From: Arthrobacter antibioticus
GTDB lineage: Bacteria; Actinomycetota; Actinomycetes; Actinomycetales; Micrococcaceae
NCBI RefSeq assembly: GCF_030063205.1
Contig: NZ_JASISQ010000001.1
Location: 981,152 to 1,045,151, forward strand
DNA length: 64,000 nucleotides
Reading direction: 5' to 3'
The notes under the pieces are model-generated. The model ran no database searches. It was not told the origin of the DNA and saw nothing but the letters and a program-made list of their open reading frames with translations. Position 1 is the first letter of the stretch. The number at the start of each line of letters is the position of its first letter. Below, piece by piece: positions 36,679-46,038 of this stretch. The translations under genes and the position numbers were made by a program.

Positions 36679-37437
36679 ATGAAACCTATGTCTCCCCAAC
36701 GCGTTCTAATCATCATGCCCGCATGGAATGAAGAGGAAGCCGTTGGCGACACGGTGCGTGAAGTTCTGGCGGCAGATGACTCTTACGACGTACTGGTTGT
36801 AAATGATGGCTCGAGTGATTCGACAGCCTCCGTGGCTACGGCAGCTGGCGCCACTCTGCTCAACCTGCCTTTCAACCTAGGTGTTGGCGGGGCCATGCGA
36901 GCAGGCTTCAAGTACGCACACCGAACTGGTTATTCTCGAGTAATCCAGGTTGACGCCGATGGCCAACATAACCCAAACGATATTGCAGTAGTGCTTTCCG
37001 GCCTCGATACTGCTGATATTTCCATTGGAGCTCGTTTCGCCGATCGAGGCGACTACACAGTAAGCGGGCCCCGTAAATGGGCCATGGTTGTCCTAGCGCA
37101 GGTTATTTCTAGGCTTGCAAAGACCCGCCTTACAGACGTAACCAGTGGCTTCCGGGCCGCCAACTCCCGGGCTATCGACCAGTACCTCGATCACTACCCG
37201 GCAGAGTACTTAGGCGACACGATTGATTCGTTGGTCGTAGCTCTCCGTTCTGGATGCAAGGTAACTCAAGTGTCCGTTGAAATGCGCCCCAGGCAGGGTG
37301 GCACACCCAGCCACAATCCACTGAAAGCGGCCCTATACCTTGGGCGCTCAGCTTTTGCCTTGATATTCGCTTTTACTCGACAACGATCAACAATAGCCAT
37401 CCACACTCCAGATCAAAGCCAAGGCGGCGGAAAATAA
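36679..37437 (+). CDS. GT2 glycosyltransferase, DPM1/polyprenyl-phosphate type (second pair)
   Basis: A 252-residue GT2 enzyme with VLIIMPAWNEEEAVGDTVRE, LVVNDGSSDST, the metal site VDADGQHNPND and GARFADRGDYTVSGPRKW. It is the counterpart of the GT2 gene at 9982 and, like it, is followed at once by a DUF2304 gene (3-base gap). It lacks a membrane domain of its own. The likely product is a polyprenyl-phosphate-linked sugar; the sugar is unknown. Two ATGs (36679 and 36688) are possible; the second has the better-spaced AGGA. Confidence 0.87.
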   Translation: MKPMSPQRVLIIMPAWNEEEAVGDTVREVLAADDSYDVLVVNDGSSDSTASVATAAGATLLNLPFNLGVGGAMRAGFKYAHRTGYSRVIQVDADGQHNPNDIAVVLSGLDTADISIGARFADRGDYTVSGPRKWAMVVLAQVISRLAKTRLTDVTSGFRAANSRAIDQYLDHYPAEYLGDTIDSLVVALRSGCKVTQVSVEMRPRQGGTPSHNPLKAALYLGRSAFALIFAFTRQRSTIAIHTPDQSQGGGK

Positions 37438-37440
37438 ACC

Positions 37441-37818
37441 ATGATCAATCTCGCCCCGTTCATCCTGGCCGTCGCCATCGTTGTCCTAGTTTTTGAGATG
37501 CTTCGGCGAAAAAAGTTGCGGGAAAAGTACGCGGTTCTTTGGCTGGTCGTAGGTGCTCTCACTATAATCTTGGCGGCGTTCCCGCACGCTCTGAGCATTG
37601 CATCAGACTTGGTAGGGATCGAAATTCCATCCAACCTTCTATTCATGCTCAGCATCCTTCTGCTGTTGGGCGTCTGTCTCCACCTGTCATGGGAAATTTC
37701 TTCAGTTGAGGACGAGACACGCACTCTAGCTGAAGAGGTTGCAATTCTCAGAACACAGTTGGAGGCTACAAACCAGCAGCTGCAGTCCCTCTCGCTGAAG
37801 AAAGAACACGGTGAATAA
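37441..37818 (+). CDS. DUF2304 small membrane protein (second pair)
   Basis: A 125-residue protein with three membrane helices (FILAVAIVVLVFEML, AVLWLVVGALTIILAAFP and LLFMLSILLLLGVCLHLSW) and a C-terminal coiled-coil tail (DETRTLAEEVAILRTQLEA). Same architecture as the protein at 9570. Placed 3 bases after its GT2 partner; the next GT2 gene starts directly after its stop codon (TAAGTG). Expected to anchor or assist the GT2 enzyme in the cytoplasmic membrane; the function is inferred from repeated pairing. Confidence 0.85.
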   Translation: MINLAPFILAVAIVVLVFEMLRRKKLREKYAVLWLVVGALTIILAAFPHALSIASDLVGIEIPSNLLFMLSILLLLGVCLHLSWEISSVEDETRTLAEEVAILRTQLEATNQQLQSLSLKKEHGE

Positions 37819-38706
37819 GTGTCCCTCGATATCTTTATCCCTTACTGGGGCGAACCTGAATACATGAAAGCCACTATCCAGAGCGTTCTGAATCAAGACA
37901 CGAACGATTGGCACCTGACCGTTGTAGATGACGCCTACCAAGATTTCACAGTTCAGGAATATCTGAAGAACCTCAATCACTCTCAGATTACCTTCATTCG
38001 CAAAGAACTGAATGAGGGAATTACTGCAAATTTTCGAACGTGCGTATCATTGGCACAACGTGACCTGCTTGTTGTTTTAGGCTGTGATGATCTACTTATG
38101 CCAAACTATGTTTCCACTATTTTGGCCGCCCATCGAGCCTTCCCAGATGCTTCAATTATCCAGCCCGGCGTCCAAGTTATCGACGAAAATGGAAACAGAG
38201 TCCATACACTTGTGGACACTATAAAGCAACGTCTCATCCGCCCCCGCAGCGACGGTCGGCAGCTCCTCTCGGGTGAAAGCCTTGCCTCCAATCTCATGCT
38301 CGGGGTCTGGCTCTATTGGCCATCTTTAGCTTTTCGTACACAGAAGATTCAAGAAGTCGACTTCCGTGACGCCTTCCCAATCATCCAAGATGTAGCACTG
38401 ACCATGGACATGGTCTTCGGCGGAGCTCAGCTGCTTGTCGATCCAACAGTATGCTTCCGCTACCGCCGCCACTCCTCCAGCGCTTCTTCCCTCAAACTTG
38501 TTGATGGATCGAGATTCTCGGGTGAACGCGAGTATTTTAATCTTGCAGCGGACCTCGCCCAACGTTTGGGCTGGACGCGCACGGTGCGCGCCTCTAAGTG
38601 GCGCTTGACATCACGCGCTCATGCCCTTGCCCTTCTCCCCCAGGCAATCGTCACTCGCAATATGGTCGCCACGAAGGCTTTGACTCGTCATGTGTTTGGA
38701 ACCTAG
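37819..38706 (+). CDS. GT2 glycosyltransferase
   Basis: A 295-residue GT2 enzyme with GT-A fold landmarks: LDIFIPYWGEPEYMKATI, LTVVDDAYQD and VVLGCDDLLMPNY (metal site), then IIQDVALTMDMVFGG. This branch is similar to rhamnosyl- and other O-antigen transferases, but the donor cannot be named. The start GTG 37819 directly follows the DUF2304 stop, so translation is coupled. It closes the compact block GT2-DUF2304-GT2; rmlA follows after 244 bases with nothing recognisable between. Confidence 0.83.
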   Translation: MSLDIFIPYWGEPEYMKATIQSVLNQDTNDWHLTVVDDAYQDFTVQEYLKNLNHSQITFIRKELNEGITANFRTCVSLAQRDLLVVLGCDDLLMPNYVSTILAAHRAFPDASIIQPGVQVIDENGNRVHTLVDTIKQRLIRPRSDGRQLLSGESLASNLMLGVWLYWPSLAFRTQKIQEVDFRDAFPIIQDVALTMDMVFGGAQLLVDPTVCFRYRRHSSSASSLKLVDGSRFSGEREYFNLAADLAQRLGWTRTVRASKWRLTSRAHALALLPQAIVTRNMVATKALTRHVFGT

Positions 38707-38950
38707 TGCGGCCTGCCAAAAAACACAAATAGTCTCTCCTGACTTCCAGCTGCGGTGTGAAGCTCACTAGTAGCCAAACCTTGGACAGCAGTAGCAGTCA
38801 TCAGACAATCCGGCTCGTTGACCCCAAAATCCATCGGTAGGTCGCCGTACTTAGCCAGCCCAACTACGCAAAACTCACTTAACTGCCTGAATCGAGGCCA
38901 TGCCGGAACCTTATTTTGCTGTTAATACCCTTGTGCGGGATGATTTACGA

Positions 38951-39823
38951 ATGCGAGGAATCATATTAGCCGGTGGCACGGGCTCAAGGCTTCACCCAAT
39001 CACACTTGGTATCAGCAAGCAGCTGGTGCCTGTTTACGACAAACCAATGATCTATTACCCGCTGTCTACGCTTATTCTTGCTGGGATACAGGACATCTTA
39101 ATCATCACAACACCTCAAGATGCTGACCAATTCCACCGGCTCCTCGGCGATGGATCAAAATTTGGTGTAAACCTGACCTACAAACAACAACCATCACCCG
39201 ACGGCCTCGCTCAGGCCTTCGTATTGGGCTCAAAACACATTGGTCACGGCTCAGTGGCTCTCGCGCTTGGTGACAACATCTTCTACGGGCCGGGTATGGG
39301 CACGCAACTCAGACGCCATTCCAACATCGACGGAGGATCGATTTTTGGCTATTGGGTCCGGAACCCAAGTGCCTACGGGGTTGTCGAGTTTGACGGCGAT
39401 GGGCGTGCCATCTCGCTGGAAGAAAAGCCGGAAAAGCCTAGGAGTAACTACGCGGTACCAGGATTGTACTTTTACGATAATGAGGTAGTTGAGATCGCTC
39501 GGAGCCTCAAACCCTCCTCTCGCGGGGAATTGGAAATAACAGATATCAATAAAAACTACTTGGAACGCGGCAAGCTCAGGGTAGAAATATTACCCCGAGG
39601 CACCGCCTGGTTGGATACGGGGACGTTCTCTGATCTCAACGATGCCTCAAATTTTGTTCGCACCGTTGAAAATCGACAAGATCTCAAGATTGGGTCGCCG
39701 GAAGAAGTTGCTTGGCGTGTTGGGTTCCTCACTAATGACGAATTGAGGGAGCGGGCGGAACCCCTAGTCAAGAGCGGATACGGCTCCTATCTTCTTGGTC
39801 TACTTGGGTCCGAGAATGTATAG
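38951..39823 (+). CDS. rmlA: Glucose-1-phosphate thymidylyltransferase
   Basis: RmlA makes dTDP-glucose from glucose-1-phosphate and dTTP, the first step of dTDP-L-rhamnose synthesis. The 290-residue protein starts [18 protein letters not shown] with the nucleotide-binding signature, then [31 protein letters not shown] and [10 protein letters not shown]. Near the C-terminus are [17 protein letters not shown] and [13 protein letters not shown], as in RmlA proteins. The ATG at 38951 matches the family start; the upstream 17 codons to 38900 are likely untranslated. It is on the opposite strand and 6 kb from rmlB and rmlCD, so the pathway is split across two transcripts. Confidence 0.95.
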   Translation: MRGIILAGGTGSRLHPITLGISKQLVPVYDKPMIYYPLSTLILAGIQDILIITTPQDADQFHRLLGDGSKFGVNLTYKQQPSPDGLAQAFVLGSKHIGHGSVALALGDNIFYGPGMGTQLRRHSNIDGGSIFGYWVRNPSAYGVVEFDGDGRAISLEEKPEKPRSNYAVPGLYFYDNEVVEIARSLKPSSRGELEITDINKNYLERGKLRVEILPRGTAWLDTGTFSDLNDASNFVRTVENRQDLKIGSPEEVAWRVGFLTNDELRERAEPLVKSGYGSYLLGLLGSENV

Positions 39824-39924
39824 CCACACACCTTGACACCCTAGTGACTTGCAAGTTTACGAGCCAACCTCACTTCCTCAACAACCTCTCTCTAGCCCTA
39901 TTATGTTTACCGAATGGAATCTGA

Positions 39925-41910
39925 ATGACCTGGCTAGCAACGTTACCGACTATTGTTGCGTGCGTCATACTCTTGTTCGCACCTGGACTAGTTTTCGGTA
40001 CTATTTTGGGCTTGCGCGGTTTGTCTCTATTGGCATCATCTCCAGTAATTACGGTTGCTTTCACTTCAGTCACCGCCATTCTGTGTGGCGCCGTCGGTAT
40101 TCGATGGTCCGTCGTCCCCGTCGTCATTACGGTCCTAGCAGCCTCTTTGGTTGTTTGGTTCCTCAAGTGGTGTGTAAATAGAACACGAAGCGTTACGTTC
40201 ACTAAACATAAGATGCACTTTAGCCATGCCGGCGCCATTCAAAGCGCAGGTTTTGTAATTGGCTCCCTGACCATCGCTCGCCAATTAACCCGCGTGTTTG
40301 GCGCTCCAATGAATATTTCCCAGAGCTTCGATAATATTTTCCACCTAAATGCCGTTCGTTACATTTTGGAAACCGGCAATGCTTCTTCGATGACTGTTGC
40401 AGCCATCAACTCCGGCGATCTGCCACCAACTTTCTACCCCGCTGCTTGGCATGGTCTAGCTGCCCTCTTAATCCAGCTGACCGGATCACCGCTGAGTGTT
40501 AGTGTAAACGTTCTCAACCTCACTATCGCAGCGCTGGTTTGGACATTGGGATGTATGTTTCTCACGCGTGTCATTGTGGGCCAAAAGCCTTGGGCTGTGG
40601 CTTTCGCCGGTGTTTTGGCAGCAAGTTTCTCATCATTTCCAATCCTGCTTCTCGATTTTGGTGTCCTATATCCGAATTTTTTAGCGATAGCCATGCTTCC
40701 TTTCGCGTTAGCTACCGTCGCAATATTCTTCGGCCTTAGCACTGACTTCAAATGGGTTCGAGCAGCCCGATATGCGGCAGCGCCTGTGTCCGCAATTGCT
40801 CTGGCCATAGCCCACCCCAATGGGTTCATGACTTTACTTGCCCTGAGTCTCCCCATAATTCTGGTGGCGTTCTGGCGACGATACTTCAAGACCAGGTTTT
40901 GGCGAGCACACAAGGGAGAAACTGTTGTGATCATTTCGTCACTGATCATAGCTTCCGTAGTTCTTGCTAGAGTCTGGGATTCGGTTCGGCCACCTGCTGA
41001 AGCATCCACTTGGGCACCAAGGAACTTGCCTGCGAGCTCAATCGGCGAAATCCTTACTAACTCAGCTATGGGCCGACCCGCCGCATGGATTGTCAGTATC
41101 CTAATGGTAGTTGGAATCTATGCTGCCATTCGAGCTGGTAACAACGGCTGGCTTCTTGGATGCTTCATGGTCACGTCGGCACTTTTTGTAATCGTCAGCA
41201 GTTTCCCTCAGGCTGACTTTCGGTCTGCTATAACGGGAGTCTGGTACAACGACAGTTTCAGGCTGGCTGCTATCCTCCCCGTCACTGCGCTCCCACTAGC
41301 AGCCTTGGGATTTGATTGGATTCATCAGTTAGTAAAAGTCAAAACTGAGACCAGCACCCTCGCAGGGAATGTAGTTGATCGCGTCTCTCCAAAGGTACAT
41401 TTCGGTCTGCGAACAGTAGCGGGGGTCTTAGTCTTGGTTTTCTTAGCCATCGGCTTGCAGGGCTCGGCCATGAAGTTTGCAAACAGGTCGGCAGCTATGA
41501 CCTACGAAGAATCCGAGGACGCAGCGCTCGTGTCTATTGATGAGCTTGCCCTGATAACTAAACTCGACCGCCTAGTGCCCGCCGACGATGTTATAGCCGT
41601 GAGTCCTTGGACAGGAGCGGCTATGGCTTTCGCCTTAGGCGATCGCTGGACAACGTCCATGCACACGCTGAGTACTTATTCACACAACGTGGAAATCATA
41701 AATGCCCACCTGAGAGATGCAGCAACAGATCCCGAAGTTTGTCTTGCTGTTAAGGCCACGCGTGTGCGATATGTTCTTGACTTCGGAGCCAGAGAAGTTC
41801 ATGGTGGAAGGCATGTCTTCGCCGGATTAGACAACTTGGAGAACTCCAGCGCGTTCGAACTAGTCAGTCAGGTTGGCGAAGCCAAGCTTTACAAACTTAT
41901 TGCTTGCTAA
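39925..41910 (+). CDS. Large multi-pass membrane protein, DUF6541-like (possible GT-C glycosyltransferase)
   Basis: A 661-residue membrane protein with about 12-14 helices and a C-terminal extracytoplasmic domain of about 140 residues (VSIDELALITKLDRLVPADDV onward, with SPWTGAAMAFALGDRWTTSM split over two strands). The overall shape and the acidic loop after the second pair of helices (QSFDNIFHLNAVRYI) resemble GT-C enzymes and the DUF6541 family, which use polyprenyl-phosphate sugars outside the cytoplasm. No Wzy-specific motif was found. Its location after a GT2-DUF2304 pair fits an acceptor role for that lipid-linked sugar; this is inference. Start ATG 39925 has GGAA upstream. Confidence 0.78.
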   Translation: MTWLATLPTIVACVILLFAPGLVFGTILGLRGLSLLASSPVITVAFTSVTAILCGAVGIRWSVVPVVITVLAASLVVWFLKWCVNRTRSVTFTKHKMHFSHAGAIQSAGFVIGSLTIARQLTRVFGAPMNISQSFDNIFHLNAVRYILETGNASSMTVAAINSGDLPPTFYPAAWHGLAALLIQLTGSPLSVSVNVLNLTIAALVWTLGCMFLTRVIVGQKPWAVAFAGVLAASFSSFPILLLDFGVLYPNFLAIAMLPFALATVAIFFGLSTDFKWVRAARYAAAPVSAIALAIAHPNGFMTLLALSLPIILVAFWRRYFKTRFWRAHKGETVVIISSLIIASVVLARVWDSVRPPAEASTWAPRNLPASSIGEILTNSAMGRPAAWIVSILMVVGIYAAIRAGNNGWLLGCFMVTSALFVIVSSFPQADFRSAITGVWYNDSFRLAAILPVTALPLAALGFDWIHQLVKVKTETSTLAGNVVDRVSPKVHFGLRTVAGVLVLVFLAIGLQGSAMKFANRSAAMTYEESEDAALVSIDELALITKLDRLVPADDVIAVSPWTGAAMAFALGDRWTTSMHTLSTYSHNVEIINAHLRDAATDPEVCLAVKATRVRYVLDFGAREVHGGRHVFAGLDNLENSSAFELVSQVGEAKLYKLIAC

Positions 41911-42032
41911 ACGGAGCGCCAGTATTTCGTGAAGAACCCTAACTTCGTGTTGTTGCACGAATGTGACCGTAGCCCTCCGATGCTGAGAGTTCAGACGCCT
42001 GCATCTTTTACATGAGTATTTGAGGCTTTGAG

Positions 42033-43480
42033 GGCTCTTGGTGGTTGGTGGGGGTTTGAGTTCTTGATTTAGCTATGCAAAGGGCCCGTGGCCCTGTTGG
42101 GATGAGTGTGTCTAAGCATTCAACCTGGAACAGGACCACGAGCCTTGAACGAGCCTACCGTCATGGCAGTTGACGCTGCCACCACCCTTTTCAATCTGCC
42201 TGACTACCGTGTCATCTCAACGACCATCACTACTGATGGTTGCCGCCAAGTGATTGTTGAAAGCGAGCAGCCACCGGGCTGTCCTAGTTGTGGTGTGGTC
42301 GCCACGAGGCGGAAGGAACGCCGCTTCCAAAGGATCCGCGACATCCCAGTCGCTGGGAAGATTGAAGTGCTGTGGCGCAAGTACCGCTGGTATTGCCATG
42401 AGCCTCTCTGTGAGAGACTGTCGTTCTTTGAATCCACGACCCAAGTCCCATCCCGGGCACGCTCCACAGGTAGACTCCGGGACCACTTGGTGGATGCGGT
42501 GATCCGCTCCGGGCTGGCGATGTCAGAGACCGCAGCGAGGTTCGCGGTCTCGTGGTGGATGGTCAGGGCTGCAGTTAATGAAGCAGCCATCATCACTTTG
42601 CCTAACGTCGATGAGCTGGCTCCGCGGATGCTTGGTATTGACGAACACCGTTTCCGGTCTGTGCGCTACTTCCAGGACCCAGCATCGAAGACGTGGACTC
42701 GTTACGAGCCCTGGATGAGCACGATCGTGGATCTTGATACCGGCCAAGTACTCGGAGTTGTCGACGGCCGAGACCACACAGGTATCGGGGCCTGGCTCAT
42801 CCAGCGCCCGTTGCGCTGGCGCCTGGCGAGTTCACATCGTCGCGATCGACCCCTCAGCCGCTTTTCGCAAGGCACTACGAATGTGGCTGCCCCGCACGGC
42901 CGTTGCAGTGGATCACTTCCACCTAGTCTCCCTGGCGAACCAGGCTGTGACCGAGGTCTGCCAGCAGCTCTCTCACCAGATTCACGGCCGGCGCGGCCGG
43001 GCAGTTGACCCAGCGTGGGCGCACCGGATGCTACTCCTGCGTGCCGGCGAGACCCTCTCGGACAGCGCCAAAGACAGGCTGGAGAAGGTCTTCGGTACCG
43101 ATGATCCGACCGGGAAACTCAGAGCAGCCTGGGAGGTGAAGGAATAAGTCCGGGCACTGCTGCGCACTGGTTCTTTAGAGGACGCAGAGCTGGCCAAGGA
43201 GCACCTCGAATACTTGGTGAAGGAATCCAATCAACCAGAAACCACCAGGCTCTGGCGCACCATTTGCCGATGGTGGAAAGAGATCGAAGTCCTCATCGTC
43301 ACCGGCGCGACCACCGGAAAAGTCGAAGCCAACAACACCACCATCAAGAACATCAAACGCACCGCACGTGGCTACCGCAACCGAAACAACTACAAATCAG
43401 TTATTCTCCTAAGAAGTGCCGCCCGAACGACGGCATGACACTCACCCGGGAACCCGAATCCCCACGAACCACGAAGAGCC
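42033..43480 (+). mobile_element. ISL3-family insertion sequence, full length but degenerate
   Basis: A 1,448-bp element bounded by imperfect inverted repeats: GGCTCTTGGTGGTTGGTGGG at the left end (42033) and the inverted GGCTCTTCGTGGTTCGTGGG at the right end (43480). Inside is one transposase gene, now interrupted. The flanking 8 bases (GCTTTGAG on the left, TACCCGGC on the right) do not match, so no target duplication is visible. A second, truncated copy starts 5 bases further on. Confidence 0.88.
42145..43438 (+). pseudogene. ISL3-family transposase, inactivated by frameshift and a stop codon
   Basis: The reading frame gives an ISL3 transposase: an N-terminal zinc-finger-like part (CPSCGVVATRRKERR), LGIDEHRFRSVRYFQD and WMSTIVDLDTGQVLGVVDGRD in one frame. 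The continuation VVAIDPSAAF-type catalytic region (VHIVAIDPSAAFRKALRMWL) lies in another frame, so a frameshift occurs near 42800-42830. A TAA at 43145 then interrupts VKE-stop-VRALLRT, where Gln (CAA) is usual, a single-base change. The remaining C-terminus (WWKEIEVLIVTGATTGKVEA, then GYRNRNNYKS) is normal. The start is put at TTG 42145; ATG 42163 is possible. No functional transposase is expected. Confidence 0.88.
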
Positions 43481-43485
43481 TACCC

Positions 43486-43676
43486 GGCTCTCCGTGGTTC
43501 GTGGTGAAATCTGGTTTCGTGTCCTTGAACGAAGGTGGCCTGTAGCCTGCGTTGTGATGGATGTTCTGACGTATTCATCAATGACAGTACTACGGGCCTT
43601 GACAGAGCTTACTTTGCCGCAGCCTGATGCTGCCACCACGATCTTCAACCTTGAGGACTACCGTGTCATAAAGACC
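43486..43676 (+). mobile_element. Truncated second ISL3-type element (left end and 5' part of transposase)
   Basis: It begins with GGCTCTCCGTGGTTCGTGG at 43486, resembling the ISL3 terminal repeat, 5 bases after the end of the complete element. A transposase start follows at ATG 43556; codons from about 43616 (PQPDAATTIFNLEDYRVI) closely match the N-terminus of the full copy (AVDAATTLFNLPDYRVI). The match stops abruptly near 43676, about 80 bases before the dehydrogenase gene. The rest is lost. Confidence 0.8.
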
Positions 43677-43759
43677 CCAAAATGAACTGCCCCTCAGCAT
43701 CGATGATGGGTGCGAGGGTATTGATACTGAGTCATCTGACGGTGGGTGGTGAGAACGTA

Positions 43760-45049
43760 TTACGACTTGCCAATGACACGGTATGTGACGCCATCCCATT
43801 TGTCTGCAGAGCTGACACGCCGGCCGTCAACAAAGACTTTGATCCCGGGCAGGTCTTCCCTGTTGATCTCGCGGTACTCGGAGTGATCGGCCTGCACGAC
43901 CGCGGCCTCGACTATCTCCCCGAGATGGTAAGGCATAAATCCAAGCTTAGTCAGCTCTTCATCGGTGTACATAGGGTCGTGGACTAACGCAGTACCGCCC
44001 CGTCGTGTGATGGCTGCAACAGCATCGAATACGCCTGAGAAAGCAGTTTCCTTTACGCCTCCGCGATAGGCGGCACCAAGAACGACAACACGAGCCCCGT
44101 TCAAGTCGCCGTAGGCGCCTTCGAGTAAACCTATCGTGTAATCGGGCATGCCAGCATTGGCATCACGTGCGGCACGAACCACGGTGGCGTCCGGATCATT
44201 CCACAGGTAAAGACGCGGATAAACGGGGATGCAGTGCCCTCCAACGGCAATACCGGGCTGGTGAATGTGACTAAACGGCTGCGAATTGGAGGCCTCGATT
44301 ACTTGGTAGATGTCAATTCCTGAACTGGCGGCGAAGCGTGCGAACTGATTCGCCAATCCGATGTTGACATCCCGGTAAGTGGTCTCAGCCAACTTCGCAA
44401 GTTCGGCACCCTCGGCGGACCCGAGATTCCAGACGCCATTGGGGCGGTTCAGATCGGGGCGATCGTCAAAGTCCAGCATCATCTCATAAAACCCAACAGC
44501 TGCGGCAGCCCCGGCATCGGATAATCCTCCCACCAGTTTGGGGTACTTGCGCAGGTCTTCAAAAATTCGGCCGGTGAGCACACGCTCCGGGGAAAACACC
44601 AGATGGAAGTCAACACCCTCGACAAGGCCCGAGCCAGTTTCCAACGCAGGCTTCCAACGGTTACGGGTCGTACCAACAGGCAGTGTCGTCTCGTAGGCTA
44701 CGAGTGTGTTGGGAGTCAGATACTGGGCTAGTTCGGCAGTGGCAATATCCATCCCCCCAAAATCAGGTTTGGCGTCTCGATCAACAAACAAGGGAACCAC
44801 CAAAACCACAGCGTCTGCTCCCGGTACGGCCTGAGCGTAATCCGTGGTCGCTCTCAGCTTACCGGCCCAGACCAAATCAGAGAGTTTCTCCTGCAAGTGC
44901 GCTTCTCCGGGAAACGGTTCATTTCCAGAATTGACTAGGTCAACCACTGTCTGGTTGACGTCTACACCGACCACATCGTGGCCCTTGGAAGCGAACTGGA
45001 CTGCCAATGGCAATCCGATCTTACCGAGCGCAATGACAGCAATTTTCAC
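43760..45049 (-). CDS. UDP-HexNAc 6-dehydrogenase (WbpA/WecC type)
   Basis: A 429-residue nucleotide-sugar dehydrogenase that oxidises C6 of a UDP-N-acetylhexosamine to the uronic acid with two NAD+. It has the N-terminal Rossmann motif (IALGKIGLPLAVQFASKGH), AYETTLPVGTTR, FSPERVLTGR, the catalytic Lys in AELAKLAETTYRDVN (about K219) and the nucleophile Cys in GGHCIPVYP (C273). This fits the UDP-GlcNAc/ManNAc clade rather than UDP-glucose dehydrogenase. It would be the first step toward UDP-ManNAc3NAcA, whose other enzymes lie 20 kb away. The start is GTG 45049 with AAAGG upstream. An ISL3 remnant abuts its 3' side. Confidence 0.88.
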   Translation of the reverse strand: MKIAVIALGKIGLPLAVQFASKGHDVVGVDVNQTVVDLVNSGNEPFPGEAHLQEKLSDLVWAGKLRATTDYAQAVPGADAVVLVVPLFVDRDAKPDFGGMDIATAELAQYLTPNTLVAYETTLPVGTTRNRWKPALETGSGLVEGVDFHLVFSPERVLTGRIFEDLRKYPKLVGGLSDAGAAAAVGFYEMMLDFDDRPDLNRPNGVWNLGSAEGAELAKLAETTYRDVNIGLANQFARFAASSGIDIYQVIEASNSQPFSHIHQPGIAVGGHCIPVYPRLYLWNDPDATVVRAARDANAGMPDYTIGLLEGAYGDLNGARVVVLGAAYRGGVKETAFSGVFDAVAAITRRGGTALVHDPMYTDEELTKLGFMPYHLGEIVEAAVVQADHSEYREINREDLPGIKVFVDGRRVSSADKWDGVTYRVIGKS

Positions 45050-46038
45050 GAGTTGTAGCCTTTAACTATGGGCATTAATAACACCGAGTTGATGGGATGA
45101 TGCCACGGTTTATCTAACAGAATATCGAATCCAACCCAATACCCCCTTTTATTCACGACGCTTCAGGGCACCTGTCAGTCATGGCAGTTGAAACCAAAAG
45201 CCGCTTGTACAACAGACGTTGGCGACCCCAACTGTGACACACTCGTCATCCAAGGCACGTTCGCCAAACAGGTAACAACGGCACGAACAACGTTCACTCT
45301 ATCCGATCCCACTTGCAGTGAGTATTGGTCGTAGCTCTACCTCCGGAACAAGGTAATAGATTTGAGCTGATCTCGGTTCACTCTCATCGTCGCCATCAAA
45401 GTGCTATCCACTCCGCGGGGGATACGACCCATCTTTGCGTTCGTGCCGTCTCTCACTTGTTTCTTGACCACATGAAATCCAGGCAACCGCAGATACACTC
45501 AGCGGGCTGGCTCTCATGAAAAGCAAAACGGTAATAGTTCCCCACAATAGTGTCTTTGCTGTCAACCCCTACATCGGCACTGCACCCACCTAAAATGCTC
45601 TCAGCGTCATCAAACCAGCCCTATGGCACAGCACGGATTTGTCTGCTACTTGACAGTCGCAACCTTTGTTAGCTGTGGCAATCTTGAAACCGCATGAAAC
45701 TAACAGGCTGTTCGATCTTGTTGGTGCTTACTTCCACGGTGAGAATCCTTCCAATCGACTTTGAGTAGCCATGGACGGGGGAATAGGAGTTCGATTGCTT
45801 CTTGCTGTAATCGCTACTACATATGATTCTGACTTCTTGGTGGATTTCGGAATCCAAAAGCGCCACCGTTGCGAAGAAATGCTCTGGGACAGCCGACTAA
45901 CGTAAGAATTCCTGAGACAAACAGGAATTCTGTCCTATGCAGACGGCAGACTCTTCCTGCTACATGAGTCCCTTTCATGAGGGGCCGCTATGTGAAGCGG
46001 CCTATCCCGCGGAGATTGTTCCTCTGTATGCCGCTGCC
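45050..46038. other. Long intergenic region
   Basis: Nearly 1 kb between the dehydrogenase start and the wzt stop. It should contain the promoter of the dehydrogenase. No gene-like frame, repeat or RNA was recognised apart from the stem-loop at 45983-46002. Confidence 0.55.
45983..46002 (-). terminator. Stem-loop downstream of wzt
   Basis: A perfect 7-bp stem (GGCCGCT/AGCGGCC) with a 6-base loop lies 37 bases after the wzt stop. It lacks a T-run on the minus strand, so it may be a transcript-end or processing structure rather than a classical terminator. Confidence 0.4.

Noticed and set aside
42025-43488. Target-site duplication around the full ISL3 element
   Set aside because: The 8-base flanks differ (GCTTTGAG and TACCCGGC), so no duplication is present.
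43676-43759. End resembling the TGAACTGCCCC-type termini of IS3-family elements after the second ISL3 remnant
   Set aside because: Only about 80 bases remain before the dehydrogenase stop and no transposase sequence is visible, so an IS3 element cannot be claimed.
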